A program made the position numbers and the translations under genes. A stretch of 44,955 nucleotides of DNA from Oligoflexia bacterium (GTDB lineage: Bacteria; Bdellovibrionota_B; Oligoflexia; Oligoflexales; JAGOVF01): positions 1 through 44,955 of the forward strand of contig JAUILP010000024.1 in the NCBI GenBank assembly GCA_030432875.1. The letters are read 5' to 3'. How positions within the stretch are numbered: the first letter of the stretch is position 1; each line of letters opens with the position of its first letter. Below the pieces are notes generated by a model, which saw only the letters and a program-made list of their open reading frames with translations, ran no database searches and was not told the DNA's origin. Below, piece after piece: positions 17,564 through 27,562 of the stretch.

Positions 17564-20224
17564 ATGCACAGTAAATTGACCCCAATACTCTTCTGTTTTT
17601 TTGCCTGGGCATGTAGCTCAGGTTCGGTGCCCCGCGCTACCTCACCAAACCCAAACGAGACGCCTCCATCATCGTCTCCAACTGATGCGGGGGAAACTGG
17701 CCCTAAAAGTGAAATAGTCAGTGCTACCTCTGGTACAAAGACAAATGATTCGCGTGTTACGAATGTCACTTTAGGGCCTGTGGGCTCCAAAGAAGACTTC
17801 ACCCTGGAAATTGTCAAAAAAGATATCAAAGGTCTAGCAAAAGAAACTCTATGGGTTGACAGAGACTTTAATTTTTCTGACCGAGCTCCTGAGGAGGGGA
17901 GACAAAATACCGAAATGGTGATTCAGGATATTAAAGACTGTGGGTTTTCCCTCTTTGGTCCCGCCTGCATCGATAATCAAAAAATTAATGTTTCCACTAT
18001 GAGTGTGGTGACGATCAATGCTCAAAGCTATATTTTTTTAGTTTTCTATTACCGTTTGCTTAAGTCTCCTTATGCCGCTTTTTTAGAACTTAATGAAAGC
18101 GATGCGCGCTTAGAGGTGAAGAAAATCTTTGTGTATGAGCTTAAAGAGCGGCTGAATAGTTATTCTCCGCATAGTATTCTCAAAGAAACTGCTGGTACGT
18201 CCGTTGCGGTTTTTGAGGTCAATAGTTTAACGCCTGAGCGTGCGGGTGAGTTGGCAAAATACTCAGGAAATCTTAGAAAAAAAATATATTTATTAAAATG
18301 GCTTGCCAGCAATCCCGGTTCACTTGATCCTCAAAAAATTATGACCCATCAGGCTCGGATTTTTGATGATTTGCTCACAAAAGAGCAGGATGTTATTGAG
18401 TCGGGAGAGACCAATCTCTTCTATTTATTTCTAAAAGCAGTACGGCAGGCATCCTCCGAGATCGATTATCATAGCTACCTGAGTTCCAAGCTTGACGATT
18501 TAAATTATGAAAGTCTTAAGAGTGAAGTAAGTATAGAGCTTCTTATGCTCGGTGATGGTCTTTCGAGCTCCCTTTTAAAATCATTAAATTACGCACTCTC
18601 TTTCGACAACACCGGAACCGTCCTCAGGGCGCTTGATGTTGTCGTCGCCCGGAAGGATGAATTTCCGCTTGATTTTTATGCTCATATTATCCCTTTGCTC
18701 AACGCAGAAGAGGAAGAAATTAGCAACCGAGCGGATCTGGCTTTAACCGGGGTAAAAATTCCGGAGGACCTTTTTCCTTTGCTTGGGAGGTTGATTAAGA
18801 GAGTGGGTAGAAATGAAAAGACACTACCCTATGCGCTGAACCATCTTATTTCTACAGGCAATCCCAAAGCGATAAGTATGATTTATGGAGAATTAAGCAA
18901 TCCAAAGGCAGAAGTTCGCAAAGCCATATTTGAGCAAGCTCGGTCATTTAAAGCCGATGATTTATATTTGCCTGTTTTACAAGAACAGATCAATAAAAGC
19001 GAAGAAATTTATATTCTTGAATTTATCCTTAGAAAAGTTGGCGAAAGTGATACCCCCATAGCGACCCAATTTTTTATAGACAACTTATACCATAAAGATG
19101 TGATGGTGAGAGAAAAATTGTTCTCAGTGATTAAAGATCGCTCGCTTATACCTGCTCATATAGATAACTTGCTGGCAGCCTATGATCATAGGCGTGAGGA
19201 TATTCGTTTGACGCCAGTTATTTTGGACGCGCTTATTAGAATTAATGAGCCCAGGGGTCTCAATCCTGTTTTACAGTTTATTAGAGAGTCTCAGGAAGAG
19301 TCTGTAAGGCGGGAGTATATTAATCGCGTTAAGGATTGCCAGTTTGGGCCAGAAAATTTAGGGGAAATGGAGTGGGGTGTTCTCCACCATAATAGCGATG
19401 ACGTAAAGTCTTTTTTTTATGACCTCGTATTTGGCATGGATAATTTTGGTTCCAATGATATCTTGATCGATCTAATAAAATTATTGACTGATGCGGCGCT
19501 TAAAGAACGTATGCTAGAAACATTAGATCAACGGATCTTAGGGGGAAATAATCCGGATTCTATAAGGTCAAGTTGGATGGGCCCTAATAGCGAGCTTAGG
19601 CAAAAAGGTTTGGAATATATTCTCCGTAGCGAGGGGCCGGGGGCCTCAAGGGTTATGGCCGCGTTTATGGTAGATCAGGATGAAAGTATGCGCCGAAGCG
19701 TTATTAATGAGCTTGACACGCGTGAGCCTGAGAGGGAAATGTGGGATGAGCTTATTTATAACATTATGGGGGGGAGGGATCTGGGCCCCTTACCCGGTGG
19801 CCGTGGAGCGAGAGAGCTTTCGTCTTCAAGTAGTTTTCAAGAAACCATTGAGGCAAGTTTTAGGTATCTCAAGCCTTTAGTAACTGGGGAGGATATCCCT
19901 TACCTTATGAGTCAATTTGGCAAATCATCAAATCCACAGGTTATTGATGAGTTTCCCAAGTTTTTTGAGGCCCTGTTTTTAGAACACCCTGAATACTCCA
20001 AGTCTGAAGCCTTTAGAGAATCTATTGGCTTGATTTTAGACAATGATAACTTTTCCTATGGGAGCGAAGTGAAGCTCAAAGGAAAGGCTGCTGTTATTAA
20101 ATTCGCAGCGACACTTAATGATGATGCTATCACAAAGCTTCTTAGGCAAAAATTGATCGCAGATCCTGATAGTCTTGATCCTGTTATATTAAGTGCCTTA
20201 CAAGAAGCTCTAGGCGCTCTTTAA
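17564..20224 (+). CDS. Large lipoprotein with HEAT-like helical repeats
   Basis: 886 residues. The signal MHSKLTPILFCFFAWAC ends in a relaxed lipobox, and SSGSVPR and a Pro/Ser/Thr linker follow. Residues ~70-250 form a beta-rich N-terminal domain with a Cys pair (DCGFS, PACIDN). From about 320 to the end the protein is almost entirely helical, with recurring patterns such as LDALIRINEPRGLNPVLQFI and VRKAIFEQARS that resemble HEAT/Armadillo repeats. Such solenoids bind proteins, so a periplasmic or outer-membrane scaffold role is a guess. No catalytic motif was seen. The ribosome binding site is weak. Confidence 0.7.
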   Translation: MHSKLTPILFCFFAWACSSGSVPRATSPNPNETPPSSSPTDAGETGPKSEIVSATSGTKTNDSRVTNVTLGPVGSKEDFTLEIVKKDIKGLAKETLWVDRDFNFSDRAPEEGRQNTEMVIQDIKDCGFSLFGPACIDNQKINVSTMSVVTINAQSYIFLVFYYRLLKSPYAAFLELNESDARLEVKKIFVYELKERLNSYSPHSILKETAGTSVAVFEVNSLTPERAGELAKYSGNLRKKIYLLKWLASNPGSLDPQKIMTHQARIFDDLLTKEQDVIESGETNLFYLFLKAVRQASSEIDYHSYLSSKLDDLNYESLKSEVSIELLMLGDGLSSSLLKSLNYALSFDNTGTVLRALDVVVARKDEFPLDFYAHIIPLLNAEEEEISNRADLALTGVKIPEDLFPLLGRLIKRVGRNEKTLPYALNHLISTGNPKAISMIYGELSNPKAEVRKAIFEQARSFKADDLYLPVLQEQINKSEEIYILEFILRKVGESDTPIATQFFIDNLYHKDVMVREKLFSVIKDRSLIPAHIDNLLAAYDHRREDIRLTPVILDALIRINEPRGLNPVLQFIRESQEESVRREYINRVKDCQFGPENLGEMEWGVLHHNSDDVKSFFYDLVFGMDNFGSNDILIDLIKLLTDAALKERMLETLDQRILGGNNPDSIRSSWMGPNSELRQKGLEYILRSEGPGASRVMAAFMVDQDESMRRSVINELDTREPEREMWDELIYNIMGGRDLGPLPGGRGARELSSSSSFQETIEASFRYLKPLVTGEDIPYLMSQFGKSSNPQVIDEFPKFFEALFLEHPEYSKSEAFRESIGLILDNDNFSYGSEVKLKGKAAVIKFAATLNDDAITKLLRQKLIADPDSLDPVILSALQEALGAL

Positions 20225-20320
20225 ATGCAACCCATGAATCCTACAAAAAGAATACGCTGTATTTGTTAAAACCCTTAAAAAACCTGGCCGCCAAGGGGTG
20301 AAACCTGCAAAAAAATGTTG

Positions 20321-20329
20321 TTTTCCACA
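20321..20329 (+). promoter_or_regulatory. Near-consensus DnaA box
   Basis: TTTTCCACA differs from the DnaA box TTATCCACA at one position. It lies about 117 bp upstream of the perfect box near the nrdJ NrdR sites. On its own it would be unremarkable. Confidence 0.3.
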
Positions 20330-20429
20330 GCCTTGTGTATGAGTGCAATCTTTTTAAATTTATTTTTTTCAAAAAACGTCAATTTCTCAAATCATTTTTG
20401 TGGGGTGGGGATGATATATTTTATTTTAA

Positions 20430-20477
20430 ACGCAATATCTAGTGTTGTGGATAAACTGTGGACACCATATTTTGTGT
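20430..20477 (+). promoter_or_regulatory. Pair of NrdR boxes upstream of nrdJ
   Basis: Two 16-bp sites match the NrdR consensus ACACWATATATWGTGT at 14 of 16 positions each: ACGCAATATCTAGTGT (20430-20445) and ACACCATATTTTGTGT (20462-20477). They are 32 bp apart start to start, about three helical turns, the spacing usual for NrdR pairs. NrdR represses ribonucleotide reductase genes when dATP/ATP is high. A TTGACA at 20487-20492 with an AT-rich -10 region may be the promoter just downstream. The nrdR gene itself is not in the window. Confidence 0.75.
20446..20454 (-). promoter_or_regulatory. Perfect DnaA box between the NrdR boxes
   Basis: TGTGGATAA, the complement of the consensus DnaA box TTATCCACA, fills the gap between the two NrdR boxes and abuts the first. 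A weaker copy (TGTGGACAC, 20457-20465) overlaps the second. DnaA regulates the E. coli nrdAB operon, so dual control of this reductase by DnaA and NrdR is plausible. Confidence 0.55.
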
Positions 20478-20634
20478 GTTTGCCTATTGACACCAGAATT
20501 TTTTGGTTTCAATATAAATTGATAACGACACATTTGACGGATGAGTTATAAAAAAAGCACATTATCAAAATTATGCTTTGATTTAGAGTGGTTGGCGACA
20601 AAGCAAAAAAAATTTCATGAGAGGTTAATCAAGG

Positions 20635-23600
20635 ATGAAGATCACCAGAAAATATACCAAAGTTGCGGGACAGCCATACGAGGGAATCAACTTTGTTGAG
20701 AGGGTCTCGCGCCTCAAAAATGCTGATGGTTCTAGTGCCAGTCACGATATGCCGGTGGTGGTTCCCGAAACCTGGAGTCAGGTTGCCGTCGACATTTTGG
20801 CGCAAAAATATTTGCGACGGGCAGGGATTGGCTCCCTGGCTCAAGGAGAAAACGATGCGCGACAGGTCTTTCACCGATTGGCGGGGTGCTGGGCTGACTG
20901 GGGTATGCGTTATGGCTATTTTGACAACGAAGAAGAAAAACAGATATTTTATGACGAAACCTGTTTTATGCTTGCCAACCAAATGGTGGCTCCCAATAGC
21001 CCTCAGTGGTTTAATACGGGCTTGCACTTTGCTTATGGTGTAAAAGGTCCCGCTCAGGGGCATTATTATGTAGATCCGGAAACTCTTAAACTACAAAAAG
21101 CCAAGAGTGCTTATGAGCGTCCACAGCCTCATGCCTGCTTTATTCAAGCCGTAAATGATGATCTCGTCAATGAAGGCGGTATTATGGATTTATGGACGCG
21201 TGAGGCGCGTTTGTTCAAATACGGCAGTGGTACCGGGACAAACTTTAGCAGTTTGCGTGGCGAAGGGGAAAAGCTTTCTGGCGGTGGAGTCTCATCAGGT
21301 CTGATGTCCTTTTTAAAGATTGGTGATACTGCGGCTGGAGCTATTAAAAGCGGGGGAACTACACGACGTGCCGCCAAAATGATTTGCCTTGACGTGGATC
21401 ATCCCGACATAGAAAATTTCGTCAACTGGAAGGTCGTCGAAGAGCAAAAAGTCGCAGCTCTTGTTACAGGATCACGTATTTTAGAAGACACCCTAAACAA
21501 AATTATCGCAGCCGTTAAATCCCATCCTGATATTGAAAAAGCTCATAATCCAAAAGAAAACCCTGAACTTAAAAAAGCCATACAAAAAGCCCAAAAGCAG
21601 TTTGTTCCACTCCCCATCATTCAAAGGGTCATGGATCTTATTAAAACAAAGCACATAGAAAATCTAAAACTTGATGTATATGACACTGATTGGAATTCCA
21701 AAGCTTACCAAAGTGTGAGTGGCCAAAATTCCAACAATTCCGTACGCCTTAGCAATGATTTCATGGCAGCGGTACAAGGGGACAAAGACTGGCATTTGTT
21801 AGCGCGCATTGGTGGTGAAAAAGTAAAAACCTTGAAAGCTCGTGAGCTTTGGGAAAATATTTGCTACGCAGCCTGGGCATGTGCTGACCCTGGAGTCCAG
21901 TATGATACCACAATCAACGAGTGGCACACCTGTCCTAAAGACGGCAAAATCAACGCGTCAAATCCCTGTTCCGAATATATGTTTTTGGATGATACGGCCT
22001 GCAATTTGGCTTCACTCAATTTGCTCAAATTTTGTGATGATCGTGCAGGTCAGTTTGACTGCGAAGCGTTTAAACATGCTTGCAAAATTTGGACGATGAT
22101 TCTTGATATTTCGGTGCAAATGGCTCAGTTTCCCAGCAAAGAAATTGCCCAGCGCAGCTGGGATTACCGCACACTAGGTTTAGGCTACGCCAATATCGGT
22201 GCAATGCTTATGCAGTGGGGTATTCCTTATGGCTCCGACCAGGCTTTAGCGATAACGGGCGCAATTACGGCGATCATGTGCGGAACAGCCTATGCGACTA
22301 GCGCCCAAATGGCCGCTAAATTAGGCGTATTCCCCCGCTACGAACACAACAAAGAGGACATGCTGCGGGTTATCCGCAATCACCGCAGAGCGGCTTTAGG
22401 CGAAACAAGAGGGTATGAAAACCTCACCATGAATCCGATGCCGATAGATCTCGATACTTGCCCCGAATATCTTTTAAAAGAAGCTCAGTTCGCCTGGGAT
22501 CAGGCGCTAGCCTTAGGGGAGGAGCATGGTTACCGCAATGCTCAAACGACGGTCATAGCACCAACTGGGACCATTGGTCTGCTTATGGACTGTGATACAA
22601 CAGGTATTGAGCCTGATTACGCGCTCGTCAAATTTAAAAAGCTTGCCGGGGGTGGGTATTTTAAAATTATCAATCAATCGATACCAAGAGCCCTAGCCAA
22701 TTTGGGTTATGACGAAAAGCAGATCACTGCTATGGTCGCATACACGGTAGGAACGGGGAGTTTGAAAAATGCCCCTGGGGTCAATTGGGAATCACTTAAA
22801 AACAAAGGCTTCAGCGAAGATCTTCTTGTTAAAATCGATAAGGATTTAGAAGTGGCATTTGATATCTCCTTTGTCTTCAACAAATGGACTTTAGGAGAAG
22901 CGTTTTGTACCCAAACTCTAAAAATATCGCGAGAACAGCTTGATGACCCGAGTGTCAATTTACTCAAAATTTTGGGATATAGTGACCAAGAAATTCAGGC
23001 CGCCAATGAATATACTTGCGGTACGATGACATTAGAAGGAGCTCCCTTCATTAAGGAAGAGCATTTAGCAGTTTTTGACTGCGCCACTAAATGCGGCCGC
23101 AAAGGCAAACGATTTATAAGTGCTGAAGGTCATTTAAGAATGATGGCAGCAGCGCAGCCTTTTATTTCTGGTGCGATTAGCAAAACTATTAACTTACCCT
23201 TTGAAGCCACGCTTGAAGATATACATGAGGCCTATTTTAAATCGTGGCGTTATATGCTTAAGGCCATAGCATTGTACCGTGATGGATCAAAGCTTAGCCA
23301 ACCGCTCAATGCTGTGGCAAGTGACTGGTTAGCGGTCCTTGATGAGGTGGAATCTCCTGCGGAAAAAACCATAAAAGTTGCCGAGCAGATGGCGAAAGAA
23401 TATGTTAGAACCCGCCGAAAACTTCCCGGCAGGCGAAATGGCTATACCCAAAAAGTAAAGATCGGCGGGCATAGTTTTTATTTACGAACCGGCGAATATG
23501 AAGATGGTCAGTTAGGCGAGATTTTTCTAGATATCAATAAAGAAGGCACTTTGCTACGAAGCATGATGAACTGTTTTGCTATTGCTGTAAGTCTAGGTCT

Positions 23601-24132
23601 TCAGTACGGGGTGCCTTTAGAAGAATATATTGATGTTTTTACCTTTACGCGTTTTGAGCCCAATGGTCTAGTGATTGGCCATGACTATATTAAACGCTCG
23701 ACTTCGATGATTGATTTTATGTTTAGAGAACTCGCTATCAATTATCTTGATCGTTATGATTTGGCTCATGTTGCTCCAGAAGAAATTGAAAGTCCCCGAG
23801 AACGCATAACCTCTGTGGCCACGGTTGAGCGGAGCAATAATGAGGAAGAAGACCATCATCACGTTGTCAGAGGGTATAAGGGCGCACCACCAGCAAGTGT
23901 GGGTGCTTCAGTCGACTTTTCTGGCGGCATTCAGGGGGTTCCCACACAGGCAAGGGTGATGAGTGCCAGCTTTAGTGAAAAGAGTTATGACCTTTATGCG
24001 GTAAAGGTTACGGAGGCTAAACTTAAGGGTTATGCTGGCGATCCCTGCTCAGAATGCGGAGCCATGACTTTGGTGCGCAATGGCTCTTGTCTAAAATGTG
24101 AATCATGTGGTACGACGACTGGGTGCAGTTAG
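20635..24132 (+). CDS. nrdJ: Vitamin B12-dependent (class II) ribonucleotide reductase
   Basis: 1165 residues. It reduces ribonucleotides to deoxyribonucleotides using adenosylcobalamin, in the cytoplasm. Visible features are PHACFIQ with a conserved Cys at 168, the NPCSE motif at 443-447 (Asn, radical Cys445 and Glu of the active site), [10 protein letters not shown] with PTGT substrate-binding residues around 640-650, and the C-terminal CSECG...CLKCESCG zinc-ribbon-like segment ending TGCS, which should carry the redox-active Cys pair. The length fits the large NrdJ subfamily with a C-terminal extension. AGAGG lies 10 nt before the ATG. It is monocistronic, with NrdR and DnaA sites upstream and hairpins at its 3' end. 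No cobalamin riboswitch was seen. Confidence 0.95.
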   Translation: MKITRKYTKVAGQPYEGINFVERVSRLKNADGSSASHDMPVVVPETWSQVAVDILAQKYLRRAGIGSLAQGENDARQVFHRLAGCWADWGMRYGYFDNEEEKQIFYDETCFMLANQMVAPNSPQWFNTGLHFAYGVKGPAQGHYYVDPETLKLQKAKSAYERPQPHACFIQAVNDDLVNEGGIMDLWTREARLFKYGSGTGTNFSSLRGEGEKLSGGGVSSGLMSFLKIGDTAAGAIKSGGTTRRAAKMICLDVDHPDIENFVNWKVVEEQKVAALVTGSRILEDTLNKIIAAVKSHPDIEKAHNPKENPELKKAIQKAQKQFVPLPIIQRVMDLIKTKHIENLKLDVYDTDWNSKAYQSVSGQNSNNSVRLSNDFMAAVQGDKDWHLLARIGGEKVKTLKARELWENICYAAWACADPGVQYDTTINEWHTCPKDGKINASNPCSEYMFLDDTACNLASLNLLKFCDDRAGQFDCEAFKHACKIWTMILDISVQMAQFPSKEIAQRSWDYRTLGLGYANIGAMLMQWGIPYGSDQALAITGAITAIMCGTAYATSAQMAAKLGVFPRYEHNKEDMLRVIRNHRRAALGETRGYENLTMNPMPIDLDTCPEYLLKEAQFAWDQALALGEEHGYRNAQTTVIAPTGTIGLLMDCDTTGIEPDYALVKFKKLAGGGYFKIINQSIPRALANLGYDEKQITAMVAYTVGTGSLKNAPGVNWESLKNKGFSEDLLVKIDKDLEVAFDISFVFNKWTLGEAFCTQTLKISREQLDDPSVNLLKILGYSDQEIQAANEYTCGTMTLEGAPFIKEEHLAVFDCATKCGRKGKRFISAEGHLRMMAAAQPFISGAISKTINLPFEATLEDIHEAYFKSWRYMLKAIALYRDGSKLSQPLNAVASDWLAVLDEVESPAEKTIKVAEQMAKEYVRTRRKLPGRRNGYTQKVKIGGHSFYLRTGEYEDGQLGEIFLDINKEGTLLRSMMNCFAIAVSLGLQYGVPLEEYIDVFTFTRFEPNGLVIGHDYIKRSTSMIDFMFRELAINYLDRYDLAHVAPEEIESPRERITSVATVERSNNEEEDHHHVVRGYKGAPPASVGASVDFSGGIQGVPTQARVMSASFSEKSYDLYAVKVTEAKLKGYAGDPCSECGAMTLVRNGSCLKCESCGTTTGCS

Positions 24133-24157
24133 TCTTTGGCGCGAAAGTGCCAAAGAC
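24132..24157 (+). terminator. Hairpin overlapping the nrdJ stop codon
   Basis: Perfect 9-bp inverted repeat GTCTTTGGC / GCCAAAGAC with an 8-nt loop. It starts on the last base of the nrdJ stop codon. No T-run follows, so it may be a transcript-stabilising 3' end rather than an intrinsic terminator. Confidence 0.5.
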
Positions 24158-24159
24158 GT

Positions 24160-24240
24160 GTCCTGAAGGGTGAAACCCTGAAGGATCTCCTGAAATCTGA
24201 TGCTTAGCAAGGACTCCTTCAGGGTTAAGTCCTTCAGGAC
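24160..24240. repeat. Long inverted repeat built from four CCTGAAGG-type units
   Basis: Two 26-nt arms (24160-24185 and 24215-24240) are complementary over two blocks, GTCCTGAAGG and ACCCTGAAGGA. These are separated by a 5-nt internal mismatch, and a 29-nt loop lies between the arms. Each arm holds two copies of the core TCCTGAAGG or its near-complement, so the left arm can also fold on itself (GGGTgaaACCC). The element lies directly behind nrdJ. Confidence 0.75.
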
Positions 24241-24590
24241 GCATCATGGGCACTATCGCAGCAAAAACGTGTTCCCAACGAGAGAAGCTCGGCATGGATT
24301 AACCCGGCTTAGATGTTCCATTTATTTCTTACCGGAGGCGTGTTCATCGCCTCCTTGAAGATACATTTTTTAAAAAGTTACCCAACAATATATTGGGGGC
24401 TACCAGTTCGGCTAAGTTAGACACTCCTTTAAAAGGGCTTGGCTTTGTATTGTCAAAATCAAAACGAAGCCTGCCCTTTCCCACCCTGCCTTTAATTTTT
24501 TTATGAAAACAGCAAATACCAGTGCGACGTAAGCGTTTAGCAAAGGTTAGAAGAAAAATTGATAAAGTTGTTAGGAAAAAACAAAAAAAA
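24241..24590. other. Intergenic remainder with hairpin and possible gene remnant
   Basis: It contains a GC-rich hairpin GGAGGCG / CGCCTCC (24334-24340 and 24348-24354, 7-nt loop). A minus-strand reading at about 24345-24500 gives LRFDFDNTKPSPFKG then SNLAELVA, which loosely recalls the N-terminus of IS1380-type transposases. It has no start of its own and no catalytic region, so a decayed insertion sequence is possible but unproven. Confidence 0.3.
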
Positions 24591-27206
24591 CTATGCGACT
24601 TTTTGCTTATTGCTTTCTCCTGGTTTTTTAGTAGATAAGTCGCTGACAAGGAGGTTCTCATCAAGCAAAGATATGAGTATATCGTTGTGGTAAAAGAATG
24701 ACTTGAAAAGTGGTCGTGACTTATTGCCAGGAATAAACTGCGATAAATTGATATCAGCAATGTCGATGATTTTGGAAACTTGATAAGCGAATATATTATT
24801 TTCATATCGAAGCATAAGTATAATCACATCCTCGCTTTTTTCTTCGCCAAGTCCATCTGTTTCTTGACCAATTCCGATATGAGTTTTTAGTTTTTCGGCG
24901 ACGACATCATCTAATGACGTGACGATCATCGGGTTTTTTTGATAAATCAGCACCTTTTGCTGCCCTATCTTTTTAAGAGCCCCAGATAAAAATTTGTCAA
25001 TCCGATATAGATATTTATACTCAATGGCAAGCGCTCCAAATCGCAAAGTAGAAAACATCACAAGATTTAATTTAGCATCAGGCTTATAATTAGAGTGTTC
25101 AATCGTTTCCGTTGCATGTGCTTTTTTCATGCTAACATCCAGTTTATTTTGCATTTGCCAAAAAATCTTCCCAATCCTATCGACATCAAGAACTAAACCT
25201 AAATTGCTACTGCCAAGTAAAGCCGCCCCCTTAAAAACTCCCAAAGAGCAAACAAAAGGCGGTAATCCCCTAATAACAAGTTCTTCAATATCAAAGACCT
25301 CATCAACGAGAATAATAAATTTTTGATCCTTTTCATCTTTAACAAAAACCATATGGTTTTCACCTACAAAATCAACCTCACTAACCCCAATTTCTTTTTT
25401 TCCTGCGAGCATTTTTTTTAAATGAAATAGCGGAATCAAATTATTCTCTAACAGTAAAGAAGTCGCGCCTTGTTGAAAAAATATATTCTTTTTAATAGAT
25501 TCATCCACGTGTAAAAGTCGCAATACCTTAGCCTGAGGAATCGCCAAACTTAAGCCGGAAACTCCTACTAATAAGGATTCATGACTCACAGATAAATCAG
25601 GTTTTTTTAAGGCCAAAGTGATTTGAGTGCCTTTACCAAATTCTGAGTTTATATCTATGTATCCGCCACTGTCTTCTATCATCTTTTTAACAGAATCTAA
25701 TCCTGTACCTGCACCTGATACGCCGGTAATGCTAGCAGCAGTACTAAATCCTGGAGCAAATATAAGTTGATAAATTTCTTCAGGTGATAGTTCAGTCGGT
25801 ACATCGTTCGGGATCAGGCCTTTTTCTTTAGCTTTGCTTAAAACCCGGTTTTTATCTATTCCCTTGCCGTCATCAGTAATTTTAATGAAGTAAAAAATAC
25901 TGTTTTCAGAGCTGGCTATAGTGAGCTGACCTTGTTTAGATTTACCACTACTGATTCTTTCCTCAAGCGTTTCAAAGCCGTGATCAAAAGCATTGCGAAC
26001 CAAATGAGGTAAGCTATCTTCCAAGGTTTTAGTAGAAAGGGGATCTAGGCCTACATCATCATCCTCAATAATTAAAGCGACCTTTTTCTTTAAAAATTGA
26101 TTTAGGTCGCGAGACAGGCTTTGTAGCGGCTGGCATACGTCAATAAAAGGTGTGGAACGGACATCAGTTATTTCATCCTGCAAAGAACTTTGTAGTTTTG
26201 CTAGCTCCCAAAAATGTTCTGATAGTTCGCTTAAATGGCTTTCTATTGGATATTTTTTGTGCAGATTATTGAGGAGCTTAGCGATGATGTTTTTTTGAAT
26301 TGTTGATTCAGCTGAGAAATGGGCCATTTTCTCTAATGATCTTAGGTCTACTTTAGTTATCTTGCCACGCTTGTTATGAAGGCGTTTTTGATCAATTTTG
26401 TTTTGACTCTTTTCGGATTTTAGGCTGATTTCCTTGGGCTTGTAATTAGACTCATTAAATATATCGTCAGGAGTCTCAATTTCAACTTTTTCATGCTCAG
26501 CATCAATAAGTTTTTTTAGAAAACAGATTGCTTCTTCAACTACTTGTAACTGAATTTCATTGATTTCAGTTTCACTAATACGAAGTTCACCTAAATAATT
26601 TTCAAGACGAGAGCAAAATGAGTTGATGAAAGCTCTGTTTAATGTGGTGCTGGAAATTTTTAAAGAGTGAACAAGGCGGTAGCAATTATATATCACTCCT
26701 GACTTGTGGTGATTGAAGTTCAATTTTTTTAATTCAAGATCGATATCCTCTATTATAAATTTTGCATCTTCAAAAAATATTTTTTCACGTAATTGTATGT
26801 CTTCTAAGAATCCCAGTCTTTCGTTGACAAGAGGTCGTAGCGTCGATAAAAAATTTTCAGATGAATAAGGGGCTTTGATAAAAGTTGAAATGCCATTATT
26901 AATTGCCTGTAATAACTCTTCGACCGAGACTTCTCCAGAAAGCGCGACAAAGGGAATGTTTTTAAATGTGAGTGTGCTTCTGCGCAATTCTACGGCTGAG
27001 CCACTCTGTCCGTTAAGCTCATAATCACATATGACCGCAACAATACGCTCGTAATTTTGCTCGATGATTTTTTTTGCACTCGGGATGCTGTCGGCAATTA
27101 AAATCGTGATTTCAGGGTCATCTAATGTGTTTTTTAAAAAGCCATGAGTGTTAGAACTTTTACTAACACAAAGATAAACCAAATCATTTATTAATGGGGC
27201 GCTCAT
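24591..27206 (-). CDS. CheA-type histidine kinase with N-terminal REC and two CheW domains
   Basis: 871 residues, cytoplasmic. Domain order is receiver-like (about 8-125; D61 in CDYELNG, S90, K111), HPt (about 140-235; RLVHSLK with H180), dimerisation helices (285-350), HATPase (350-535; N box HLVRNAFDHG 401-410, DDGKGI 445-450, FAPGFST, GAGTGLDSV), then two CheW-like domains (about 537-670 and 700-855). Canonical CheA has HPt first and one CheW, so this is a rearranged kinase. The receiver lacks the acidic pair after its first strand (VYLCVSKSS), so Mg-dependent phosphorylation is doubtful. A sigma-28-type promoter and flagellin next to it point to motility signalling. No receptor, CheY or CheR is present. 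Confidence 0.85.
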   Translation of the reverse strand: MSAPLINDLVYLCVSKSSNTHGFLKNTLDDPEITILIADSIPSAKKIIEQNYERIVAVICDYELNGQSGSAVELRRSTLTFKNIPFVALSGEVSVEELLQAINNGISTFIKAPYSSENFLSTLRPLVNERLGFLEDIQLREKIFFEDAKFIIEDIDLELKKLNFNHHKSGVIYNCYRLVHSLKISSTTLNRAFINSFCSRLENYLGELRISETEINEIQLQVVEEAICFLKKLIDAEHEKVEIETPDDIFNESNYKPKEISLKSEKSQNKIDQKRLHNKRGKITKVDLRSLEKMAHFSAESTIQKNIIAKLLNNLHKKYPIESHLSELSEHFWELAKLQSSLQDEITDVRSTPFIDVCQPLQSLSRDLNQFLKKKVALIIEDDDVGLDPLSTKTLEDSLPHLVRNAFDHGFETLEERISSGKSKQGQLTIASSENSIFYFIKITDDGKGIDKNRVLSKAKEKGLIPNDVPTELSPEEIYQLIFAPGFSTAASITGVSGAGTGLDSVKKMIEDSGGYIDINSEFGKGTQITLALKKPDLSVSHESLLVGVSGLSLAIPQAKVLRLLHVDESIKKNIFFQQGATSLLLENNLIPLFHLKKMLAGKKEIGVSEVDFVGENHMVFVKDEKDQKFIILVDEVFDIEELVIRGLPPFVCSLGVFKGAALLGSSNLGLVLDVDRIGKIFWQMQNKLDVSMKKAHATETIEHSNYKPDAKLNLVMFSTLRFGALAIEYKYLYRIDKFLSGALKKIGQQKVLIYQKNPMIVTSLDDVVAEKLKTHIGIGQETDGLGEEKSEDVIILMLRYENNIFAYQVSKIIDIADINLSQFIPGNKSRPLFKSFFYHNDILISLLDENLLVSDLSTKKPGESNKQKVA

Positions 27207-27245
27207 AGTAAATTTGCCTATTATTAAAGAACAAAATATATAGTA

Positions 27246-27271
27246 TTATCGGAAGTAAAATGAAAACTTTA
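27246..27271 (-). promoter_or_regulatory. Sigma-28 (FliA)-type promoter for the CheA-like gene
   Basis: On the minus strand: TAAAGTTT (perfect), a 10-nt spacer, then TCCGATAA (seven of eight). The spacer is one base shorter than the usual 11. It lies 40 nt upstream of the ATG at 27206. Confidence 0.6.
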
Positions 27272-27466
27272 AAAAATATGTGTGCTTTAATTTTTAAAAT
27301 TTATTATTTGCCATATGCGCTCGATATGCTTCAAATAAAATTTAGGGTGTCAGCAAGATTTGTTTTGACATCGAAGTTTTTACCGACAATTCACTTAACA
27401 AAATAGCCTAAAAATTATTGCCATTCCTCAGTTTCAAAAAATAACGTTTTTGCGCGATTGGTCACG

Positions 27467-27495
27467 AAAAAAAGCGCAGGCAAAATAGCCTGCGC
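27467..27495 (-). terminator. Rho-independent terminator downstream of flagellin
   Basis: On the minus strand, GCGCAGGC / GCCTGCGC forms a perfect 8-bp GC-rich stem with a 6-nt loop, followed directly by seven Ts. It lies about 160 nt after the flagellin stop and separates flagellin from the CheA-like gene. Confidence 0.88.
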
Positions 27496-27562
27496 GAATC
27501 GCTTCGTATCGAAAAATGGATCTACTTTTTAAACCACATCTTTAGGCATATGATAAACCTCC

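Noticed and set aside
20315..20551. 78-codon plus-strand frame upstream of nrdJ
   Set aside because: It spans both NrdR boxes and the DnaA box and has no ribosome binding site.
20225..20634. Cobalamin riboswitch before the B12-dependent reductase
   Set aside because: No B12-box-like sequence or conserved stem set could be seen; control is better explained by the NrdR boxes.
24344..24805. 153-codon minus-strand frame
   Set aside because: Its first half is out of frame inside the CheA-like gene; only the tail is of interest as a possible remnant.
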